Source of the DNA: Pseudovirgaria hyperparasitica
Taxonomy: Eukaryota > Ascomycota > Dothideomycetes > Acrospermales > Acrospermaceae
Direction of reading: 5' to 3'
DNA length: 64,000 nt
Assembly: GCF_010093815.1 (NCBI RefSeq)
Contig: NW_022985567.1
Span: 583,367-647,366 of the forward strand
The notes below the pieces were generated by a model. It had not been told where the DNA came from, made no database searches, and saw only the letters and a list, made by a program, of their open reading frames with translations. Positions 55,871-64,000 of this stretch are shown here, piece by piece. Position 1 is the first letter of the stretch; each line of letters starts with the position of its first letter. The translations under genes were made by a program, and so were the position numbers.

Positions 55871-56249
55871 CGGCTCTACACAGTGATCAAGTCGAGGTTC
55901 AACATTAATTACATCGACACTCGAGATGAGAGAGTGTACGCCTCGCCGCCAGTCCCGATTTAAAGACCATTGTATAATAAAACGATGACATGGCTGCTAT
56001 AGACATTGACATCAGCAATGCTTATCTCGCAGTCACAAATCCCACTACATTCCATTAACAGACATGTACGTGAGCAATTGCGTTGTCATGGCTGCCGCCG
56101 TATATAGAACCTCTGCCAGTAGCCCCCCAAACGAAACAACCATCACAGAAATCAGTAGTGGAGTCAAAGATTCGCTTTCGAGATTGCCACCTGCTCTCCT
56201 TAAACGTCACCTCACAGATAAGTTCGTATGTACAAGAGATAGATCTGAA

Positions 56250-56930
56250 GCAGCCGTACCGCACCGCCTCAGCGAGGTTCTATCGACGAGTGTGTTGGTG
56301 CTTGAAGCAGGACAGATAGCTGGGATAGTTGGCGTCGTCGATACCCTACCTTCACACTCGACTATACCGTAGCCTAGGTCCAGGCTATGAAAGCAACCAA
56401 GACATCCGCATCGGACGATCTGAATCTTAGTTATACCCCAGGCGCAGACCAACAATCAATGCATCACTCAAGACTCTACGCAGCCACCGAACGACATCTT
56501 ACAGTGTTCATCATGAACCAATCCGAAAGTACGGCAAATCCCATCGTCAAACAACCCTCCCAGGCCCTCCAAATCATATCCGAAGACAGAAAAGAGGCCC
56601 CACCACCAGACTCATCCCGACAGATTCCAGAAGCAGCAACACACTGCTCGCGATAGCATCCAAAGATATCATTCTCGCCGCCAGCGCCGTCCAGACACTA
56701 CAAAGTTGCTGATGATATCCGGCATTGGCGGCCCCGAAGAGACACTCTCAAAATTCGCAATTTACCTTATACCTCGCCTCTATCTCGCATGTACATGGAA
56801 GGAGGGGGCACCCGTATTGTAGACGGCGGTGTGTTCCTAAGGATATCAGATCAGGGATATCCGCAATGTCCGACTTCCATGGCTGTTGCCCGAAAAAAGG
56901 CGGAGGATACGTATGATAAAGAAGATCAAA
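56250..56930 (+). pseudogene. GMC oxidoreductase relic
   Basis: Fragments of a glucose-methanol-choline oxidoreductase lie in the family order but in several frames. 56250-56315 gives AAVPHRLSEVLSTSVLVLEA, the end of the FAD-binding beta-alpha-beta unit. Around 56411-56530 comes a YTPGADQQS..ATERHLTVF stretch. 56661-56771 gives DIILAASAVQT and, after a one-base shift, TKLLMISGIGGPEETL, the GMC signature 2 region. 56805-56930 gives RIVDGGVFLRISDQGYPQCP and MAVARKKAEDTY, the C-terminal substrate and FAD region. The large middle section (substrate domain) is missing. The usual GxGxxG start is also gone. It is clearly non-functional, a decayed secreted or secondary-metabolism enzyme. Confidence 0.75.
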
Positions 56931-57218
56931 GCCCCAGAGTGTAGAGTTTATGTCAAACCCCTGAGAAAGGATATCATTTGAGTTTTACGGAAAAAGACGA
57001 TAAGCGCATATTCATGCCATCATCCGCCATGACTCCCAAAAAAAATGTGTCAGAGTGCCAGACCAGCCATGCCCAAACACATCCCTACGAACTCTCCAAG
57101 AAGCCCTTCACCAACGAGAAAGTTACAACAGGTTACAACCCAGGTCAAATTCAACAACCACTCGAACTTCTTGACCAGCAATTCTTCGCTATTCAAGTAG
57201 CGCCACACACAAGTTCTC

Positions 57219-59362
57219 TTATGGGCCTTGCTCCGCCTTGTTTCCAAACCATCCAGTCGGGATCCAACTGCCCCGATTCGCTGCCTTTCGCGCCCTCTCA
57301 CTCTCCGCGTCCTGCTCCTGTGCTTCCTGTACCAATCTCAGTGGCCGAGGCCCACGTCCGCTCATGACGGCTCCGCCACCAGGGCCGCCTTGTCGGTCAA
57401 AGCTACTGGCAACACTGCGCGGCGGGCTTGGTGTGTCAAGACTGACGCTCCCACCCTCGGCACTAACGCTGCCTTCATTCGGCGTCGTTGTGCCAGGGCG
57501 ATTGTTCTCGTCCGAACTTGGCGCTCGCGCGTGGCCTGGTCCCGGTGGGGCTGATGTAGCAGACGGCGCGCGAGAGCCGGATGACGAGGGTGCAGGGCCA
57601 CCGGGCAGCGAACCGAAGAATGAGTTCCGGGGTGATGCGATACCGGGTGAGACTTGGCCGGAAGTATTTGCCGGCAGGGGGCCGCGGTACATGTTTGACA
57701 CAATGCTGGCGGAGGGCCATTCGGAATTCGAGCGGCGGTGGAAGTTTCCAGATGAGTTGCGGTTTGGGTTGTTTCTGAGGGGGACAGAGGGTGCGGTGTC
57801 GGGGTTTTCGTTGAGGATCGTTCCATTAGGATTAGGTGGGGGGATGTAGGACATTGGGCGCGATTTGCGACTGTCGGAAGAAGTGGTATTTGAGGTTGTT
57901 GCTGCTGTCGCGGCACGTTGGGCGACTGATTTGGCGCGCTGGAGGAAGGATGAGTTTTCTTTGGGAACTGGTGGAGGTGGGAGGTCTTTGTCTGTGTTGG
58001 GCTTTGAAGGGGTGGTCGTCGCGCTTGGAAGGTCTAGATCATTCTTGTCGAGGATTGACTCGAAGCCCTGATGTTGTAAGACACGCTCGATGATCTTGTT
58101 GATATATAGCGTAAGAGCCTTGTTCTGTTCTTTTAACTTGCTCACTTCTCCCTCAAGTCGTTTCGTATATTCGGCTTCGTCAGCCTCTTCGGCAGACTCA
58201 AGTTCGTCGGCGAGACTCGTGCTCGGACCATTACTAGTCGACGGTCGCTCATTCATATCATTTGTGCCGCGCATAAAGTCTCCACGAGCGAAATCGCCAT
58301 TAAGAGTCTTCTCGCCCAAGAGAACTTGAAAGCTCTCATTGTCCTCCATGATACGGGCGTTGGTCATACGAGCTTCCATGAGCAGTCTTTCTAGCTCTTG
58401 AACCCGACCGCCGCCCTGGTTTTCCAACTCAACCTGTTTTATCTGTGCTTCAGCGAGCTCTAGTCGGAGTGACTCGATGACCTTGTCCTTCTGTAGTAGG
58501 AGTTTAGAGCTGTTCCGCGAGTCGCTTCGTTGAACTGATCCAGGAGGTGCAAACTGGCCGTTGTCATTAATATTTTGTTCAGAGTTCTTCCTAGAGTTGC
58601 TCCTGAAGCTTGCTGTTTGAATTACGTCAGCTGGGTACTCAGGTTGGTAAGGGCAGTGCAGTGTGGACGATGATGTGAGGAGGCTGTGCTGGGGACCTTA
58701 CAATTCCGTGACAATTTCCCGTCGTTATCAGGCCCTGGCCGCAATTCACGGTGCGCCTGGCCTTCTTTCAGCCTCTGGATAATCTCCGATAGTTCATCTT
58801 CACGAGTCTGTGACTCGTCCTTTTGCTTCATGAACGAGGCCCGCTCCGCTTCGTATATGCTTTCGAGCTCCCTCCTTTGTCGAACGAGCTCACGCTTCTC
58901 ATTTTCGAGACCCTCGTTCCTTTCTTCTTCCTCGTGAACCTTCTCTTCAAGTTTCGCTTGGTCGCTGTGCGACTCGTCGAGGCGAGTTTGAAAGACTTCT
59001 ACTTGCTTACGAAGATCGTCTGATGTACTTTCTGCCTTCAGTAACTGGTCCTTCAATTCCTGTATGGCAGCAGCAGATTCCGCGCGGGCATCTTCGGCAG
59101 CGGCAGCATCGTCCTGCGATGCCGACGTACTGAGATTCGAAGGAGCCCCCGGCTTCCGCGCTGCAGCTCGCGCCGACAGCGGGGCGCCATTTCGAAGCGA
59201 TCTAGTCCGAGTAGGAGCTGGAGCTGTTGTAGAAGAGGAGGCTGGCGTTGTCGTCGTCGTTCGGGACGGACTACGGGCATTTTGACCGGGGGATGAGGAG
59301 GGGTTGGAGGAAGGCCGGGAGGATGCGCCAGAGACAGGCGGCTTCTTTGGAGTGGAGGACAT
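57219..59362 (-). CDS. Coiled-coil protein of unknown function
   Basis: A 684-residue protein from exons 59362-58702 and 58612-57219 (89-base intron). Residues 1-80 are a basic Ser/Pro-rich region (SSTPKKPPVSGASSRPSS). Residues about 85-215 form a long coiled coil (AAIQELKDQLLKAESTSDDL, ERNEGLENEKRELVRQRREL). After the splice join (LSRNSSFRSNSRKNSEQNIN) a second coiled region follows (KVIESLRLELAEAQIKQVEL; YTKRLEGEVSKLKEQNKALT). The C-terminal 280 residues are disordered and end in a conserved-looking NRGSWIPTGWFGNKAEQGP. Ascomycete relatives are usually annotated as M-protein-repeat or coiled-coil proteins. A cytoskeletal or septal role is possible but unproven. Confidence 0.85.
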
Positions 59363-60906
59363 GTCGTCAGTGGCAGAGGCAATATACTCGTAGGAATCAA
59401 GACGTCTCTATGCAGCTATTGGTGTCGTGATGTGACAGATGCAAGAACGCCGGGATCCGGGGAAAGAACGAGAGTCAGCGAGCAAGGAACCGATGAGTTC
59501 ACAATGAGGTCTTGATACTAGATACAAGAAGTGAAGAGCATGTCGACGTATGGTGAATGAGCGAGGGCATGTACAAAGTATTCAAAACAAGACACGATGA
59601 ATACAGAGATTGGGCGCAATCTCCAGAAAGTCTGCACGGTGGCACGGTGTCACGTTTTGGCCCATGCTCCGGGCTCCTCAGCACCAGCACCGCTTACTTA
59701 CAGTTACGGGGACAGTATTGCCTACTAAAATCTCCTGAAACAGAGCCAATAAGCACGAGGCCGTTTCACCCTGCCTCACGTGTTCTGCAAAACCCTAAAA
59801 TAGCTTTGGTCCTGTCTATTCCGTCGTTATGTGTCTTCAATATATAATTGGGTAAGACCATGACGAGCTAGCGAACTGTCTACTGTGGCAGCCTTGTTTG
59901 ATGACATTCGTCTATAAACAAGGAAGAAACTTCTCTTTTGAGGGAAATGGCTACTTCTTAAATGGCGCACCAACGATACTAGTAATGAATGCAACGATGG
60001 CCATGATTCTTTACTCTTCATAAACACTGCTGTCAGAACTGCTTTCACATTCGGCCATACCAACCAGAAAGCAAGCGGTCCCGTTCGCTCCCGCCTATTT
60101 AAGCTGGTTAGGGGTGGATTAGTAGTTAGGTGGGTGACCACTAGCGAATACCCACTGCTGAATGTTTTGTATTTTTGTCTATTTGAACGGCAGTTCTTGC
60201 TACGTTTATATGGCTAAACAAGCGTTGTTTATTGTCTATCCTACGCTATCAACCTATGATGAAAGCTATACTAGCGTCGATATCACGGTCTGAATGAAGT
60301 ACGGATGGCAAATTATACTTCCCATACTAAATAACGTGATACCTATTATAATCCACTCTCATTGCATCTCGCAAACCATCGTTGTCCCATTTGGTACCAT
60401 CCATAAGCCAAGCCTGAGCAATTCCACCTGCCAAAGACGTTGAAGATGGGCAGTCCCGACGGACACATTGCCGCGCGCGGGGAACCGTGCAGCCTGGATG
60501 GTTAGGTAGCAGCGGCCGTTATCAGGTTGATAGATCCTCGGAAGACCGGCCGGGGCCTGAGCAAACCTTATCTATCATATATCATCATCATCCACCTCCG
60601 ATGCTGGCAGAGGTGGATTCGTTGAGACCTGGGTGGAGACGCAGTTGATATCGAGATTTATGATATTTATAGGTTGCTCTCCATTCTGTCAACAATTGAA
60701 TGCGAGAGTGGTTCTGCGTCAGTTGGTATTCAACGGAGTCCAACTGTGTCCTGTCTACATCAGCTATATTGATTGTCTGAACGTGTGACGCAGCTGGCGA
60801 GCTCTATATCGCGATAGATCAAACGACCCTGATACTATTGATTTCACGACAGTCTCACAATTCAACTTGCTGCCCTGCGCAGCACACACACCCACAAACC
60901 GCCACC
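59363..60906 (+). promoter_or_regulatory. Upstream region of the Dal5-type transporter with a GATA-motif cluster
   Basis: 1.5 kb between two divergent genes, no gene seen. Five HGATAR motifs for GATA-type nitrogen regulators lie in the last 390 bases: TGATAA (minus) at 60519-60524, TGATAG at 60528-60533, AGATAA (minus) at 60568-60573, TGATAG (minus) at 60572-60577 and CGATAG at 60812-60817. About one is expected by chance. The region 59820-60350 is AT-rich and blank. Confidence 0.4.
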
Positions 60907-62792
60907 ATGCCAACGCAAACCACTCGATCAAACAAGTCTATCGATATGGAAAAAGACATATCCACCCCGGCCGACGCGGAGCCCACGCCAGACTCCCAGC
61001 CCCGAACCGGCAACAGCGACACCAGCATAACCACCGCCAACGTTGCCAAAGTAGAACAGGACATCCTCGCCCACGCCAACGACGCCGACGCCGCGTACGA
61101 CGCCCTGAAAGCCTACGGCGGCCAAGTCATCGCGCTCGATGCCGCCACAAACAAGCGCCTGTTACGCCGGATCGACATGTTCATCATGCCGATCATGTGC
61201 CTTGTCTACGGGCTCAACTATCTCGATAAAACGACACTCTCGTACGCATCCATCATGGGGCTAAAGCAACCGCACTCTGACAACGTGCTGCAGAGCGGTA
61301 TCGGGATCAGCGGGACACAGTACAGCTGGCTGTCGAGTCTGTTCTACTTCGGCTATCTCGCGTGGGAGTATCCGACCAACCGGCTGATCCAGCGGCTGCC
61401 GCTGGGCAAGTACTCGGCTGCCAATATCATCATCTGGGGCTTGGTGCTGAGCTGCTTTGCTGCCGTGAATAACTTCTCGGGTGCGATTGCGATCCGGTTC
61501 TTTCTGGGCGTGTTCGAGGCTGCCGTCACGCCTGGCTTTGCGTTGTTGACTTCTCAGTGGTATACGAAGCGTGAGCAGGGGCTCCGCGTTGGGATCTGGT
61601 TTTCGTTTAATGGCTTCGCTCAGATCTTCGGCGGGCTCGTGGCGTATGGGATTGCTGTGGGTAGCGAGAGGCACGGTACTGTGTTGGAGCCGTGGCGGAT
61701 CGTGTTCCTGCTCACCGGCTGTTTGACAATTGTGATGGGTATTGCGTTTCTAATCATTATGCCGGACAACCAGATGAATGCGTGGTGGCTGAGCAAGGAG
61801 GACCGCGTCAAGGCATTGATACGAATCAAGGGAAACGGGCAGGGTGTGGGCAATAAGCACTGGAAAATCTATCAATTCAAGGAAGCCTTCACGGACCCCC
61901 TAACATGGGCATTTGTGTTCCTTGCCTTGGTTGCAGACATTCCCAATGGTAAGCCCTTATCTCCGAATATTCATATAGCTATGCGTTGCGCAACAAGTCC
62001 ACCTCTTCGGGCGATTAAGCCTGAACACTTGTGCGGACCATATATTGATCATGGAAGATATTGACATCATAACTAGGCGGGATCTCAAATTTCTTCTCTC
62101 AGCTGATTGTCGGATTCGGCTACACACCTCAGCAATCTTTGCTCTATGGCACACCAGGCGGAGCAGTAGAAGTAGTTGCACTGATCGCCTGCGGCTATTT
62201 TGGTGATAAGATTGGTAACCGAATCTTGCTCGGTTGCTCTGGACTGGTTTGTGCGCTTCTTGGTATGATTTTGATTGTAGCTCTGCCACTAGACAACAAC
62301 TCAGGACGGCTGGCCGGATACTATCTGACTCAGGCGTCCCCGACGGCTTTCGTCGCTCTGCTGAGTCTCATCGCGTCCAATGTCGCAGGATACACCAAGA
62401 AGACTACTGTAAGATATATCCTCCAGGATGATAATAGGCAGTAAATAACCATTAGAACAGGTTGCCGCTATGTACCTGGTAGCTTACTGCGTTGGTAATA
62501 TCATTGGTAGGATACATGGCGCCTGGATCGATTCCAACCGATACTGACGACTGCGACAGGCCCTCAGACGTTCCGTCAAAGCGATGCGCCACGATACGTA
62601 CCTGCAGAGATTACCATAATTGTATGTTGGGGATTATGTATCCTTGACATGGCATTCATCTGGTGGTACTGCAAGAAGCAAAACGCGAAGAAAGCAGCTA
62701 TCCGGGCGCAACCAGAGTATATGAAGTTGGAAAATCAGGAGTTCCTCGATCTCACGGATCGTGAGAATCCAGATTTTGTGTATACCATATAG
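60907..62792 (+). CDS. MFS transporter, allantoate permease (Dal5) / anion:cation symporter type
   Basis: A 550-residue major facilitator protein of the fungal anion:cation symporter group, whose members take up allantoate, ureidosuccinate, nicotinate, pantothenate and similar anions. Exons are 60907-61948, 62077-62408, 62461-62506 (46 bases) and 62560-62792. A long charged N-terminus (about 95 residues) precedes the first helix (MFIMPIMCLVYGLNYLDKTT), the typical LNYLDK motif of the family. Then come SSLFYFGYLAWEYPTNRLIQ, RFFLGVFEAAVTPGFALLTS, WYTKREQGLRVGIWFSFNGF, the cytoplasmic loop (MPDNQMNAWWLSKEDRV), GGISNFFSQLIVGFGYTPQQ and, after the last join, GPQTFRQSDAPRYVPAEITI. The end is DRENPDFVYTI, a classic Dal5-family tail. 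The substrate cannot be told from sequence. Confidence 0.93.
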
Positions 62793-63102
62793 TTATAGTA
62801 GCCCCTCATGCACCGTGGTCCTTAATCCGAAGCATCTTACCATATGACAACAAGTCTTTGTGGTTTTGCGAACCACATCACCACCTACAACCTCGTAAGT
62901 GTATGTGTGTTGTGGCCCGAATCACAAATGCTGATTGACCCCGATAGCGAGGTTTGATACAGCCAGTGTGTCCGGCCTTCCATGTGCTGAGTGACTTTGT
63001 TCGTATGTCCTGGTCAGTAGGTTGTTCGACACACCGTGAGATGGCGCTGTGATGCCTCATTGGCATCATTTTCTAGTCTTGGACATGACCTAGTGCTAGC
63101 TT
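62793..63102. other. Convergent 3' intergenic region
   Basis: 310 bases between the transporter stop and the GPN3 stop. It contains both terminators and no gene. Confidence 0.45.
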
Positions 63103-63987
63103 TCATCCCTCGACCTCGACCTCTACATCCTCTTTAGGCTCTCTTGGCTCCTGGGCTTCGTGGTACTGTATTGAGTCATCGATGTAGCTAAGGATCGCGC
63201 CGACGCTGTCTTCGTCTTGAACGTTGAGTTGTAGAAATGAAACCATGCTGAAATCATCGATGAGTTGAGCCACTGCTCGATTTAGTCTATCAAAGGAAGC
63301 TCCTGTCATGATATTGGTCGTGGCTGCAGGATCGTCAAACGACACCTCCGAGGCTTTTGATCTCTTTTTCGCAGCCTCCCCGTCATCTAGTAGGTTGACG
63401 TCTGGCGCCAGAAAGCGCTTAAGGTCTTTTCTCTTGATTGTTCCCTTGATAAGGTCCATCTTGCTGAGAATATTGACGTGGGGCATCTCTAACATGAGCA
63501 TGGCGCTCATAGCGGACAGCGTTCCAGAAAAGAATTTCGGCTTGTCAACTACGAATGTACTCTCGAGCAAATATGCCGCGCACATGTTTATATTCAGACT
63601 ACCGCGCATCAAGTGCTTGACCAGACTTGGTAGGACTGGCACATGGGTGTATAGCTCGATCTGGCCCGGCATATCTATTATGATGAGGTACTCTTCCGTG
63701 ACCTGTTCCAGCGGTATAGTAAGGAAGTCGAGATTCTCCAATAAGAATTCAAAGCAGTATATCAAGCCGCCGTTTGGACCCAGCGACATTTCTTCCATAA
63801 CATCGTCGAGAGATATAAGCTCTTTAATGTCAAGGTCTGGCTCGAAGGTGAATTCGGACGCGGCAGGATCTAGGTTGACGTAGAAGCATGATCGACGGTT
63901 CGCTCGCAGGTGTTCAATCAGGGCGGTGCAAAACGTTGTCTTGCCAGCACCGGCTGGGCCCATTACGACGACCCCGAACTTGCTCAT
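63103..63987 (-). CDS. GPN3: GPN-loop GTPase 3
   Basis: Gpn3 is a small GTPase that, with Gpn1/Npa3, assembles RNA polymerase II and brings it into the nucleus. The intronless ORF of 294 residues is full length. G1 is GPAGAGKTT at 10-18; NLDPAASEF and the Gly-Pro-Asn loop at 70-72 (SLGPNGGLIYCFEF) define the family; G3 is DMPGQIELYTH; G4 is SKMDLI. The insertion between G4 and the C-terminus (KRFLAPDVNLLDDGEAAKKR) and the ending VSFLQLNVQDEDSVGAILSY, IDDSIQYHEAQEP match Gpn3 rather than Gpn1 or Gpn2. The ATG lies only 13 bases from the window edge, so its promoter is outside. Confidence 0.96.
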   Translation of the reverse strand: MSKFGVVVMGPAGAGKTTFCTALIEHLRANRRSCFYVNLDPAASEFTFEPDLDIKELISLDDVMEEMSLGPNGGLIYCFEFLLENLDFLTIPLEQVTEEYLIIIDMPGQIELYTHVPVLPSLVKHLMRGSLNINMCAAYLLESTFVVDKPKFFSGTLSAMSAMLMLEMPHVNILSKMDLIKGTIKRKDLKRFLAPDVNLLDDGEAAKKRSKASEVSFDDPAATTNIMTGASFDRLNRAVAQLIDDFSMVSFLQLNVQDEDSVGAILSYIDDSIQYHEAQEPREPKEDVEVEVEG

Positions 63988-64000
63988 AGTGGACGGTGGG

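Overview
The window is nuclear DNA from a filamentous ascomycete (Pezizomycotina; a Dothideomycete is my best guess, but I cannot prove the class). The evidence is short spliceosomal introns of about 45-90 bases with GT..AG ends, compact gene spacing, and fungal or Pezizomycotina-restricted families (Inp1, UsgS-like, CIA84-like, HAM1-like, fungal formamidase). I rebuilt exon-intron structures by eye; in each spliced gene the exon lengths sum to a whole number of codons. I recognised no transposon, LTR element, virus-like element or CRISPR array.

Layout. Bases 1-14.5 kb are densely packed housekeeping genes: the MCM2 3' end (+), NIF3 (-), a BolA protein (+), COG6 (-), ATG9 (+), formamidase (-), a UsgS-like membrane protein (-) and INP1 (+). 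Three of the pairs (NIF3/BolA, COG6/ATG9, UsgS/INP1) are divergent with short shared promoters. From 14.5 to 24.4 kb genes are sparse: a serine-rich protein of unknown function and, alone in AT-richer DNA, a RelA/SpoT-type (p)ppGpp-synthetase-like protein. From 24.4 to 31.6 kb come RQC2 (-), coatomer zeta (-) and a CIA84-like mitochondrial protein (+). Bases 31.6-38.3 kb are nearly gene-free and full of simple and tandem repeats, including a perfect 8 x 20-base minisatellite; one small serine-rich ORF may be real. From 38.3 to 53.1 kb come RTG2 (-), a HAM1-like lipid-transfer-type protein (-), malic enzyme (+), tRNA-Met(CAU) (-), a single-pass membrane protein (+) and a kinesin-10 (-). Bases 53.1-57.2 kb hold a small secreted cysteine-rich protein, a decayed GMC oxidoreductase and a further unrecognised relic. 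Bases 57.2-64 kb hold a coiled-coil protein (-), a Dal5-type transporter (+) and GPN3 (-).

Functional themes. Membrane traffic and autophagy are represented by COG6, ATG9, coatomer zeta, Inp1 and the HAM1-like protein. Mitochondrial function and retrograde signalling are represented by CIA84, RTG2, malic enzyme and BolA. Nitrogen use is represented by formamidase and the Dal5-type permease, both with GATA-factor motifs upstream. The most unusual items are the RelA/SpoT protein, the COG6-ATG9 head-to-head pair, the secreted 8-cysteine protein beside gene relics, and the repeat-rich gene desert.
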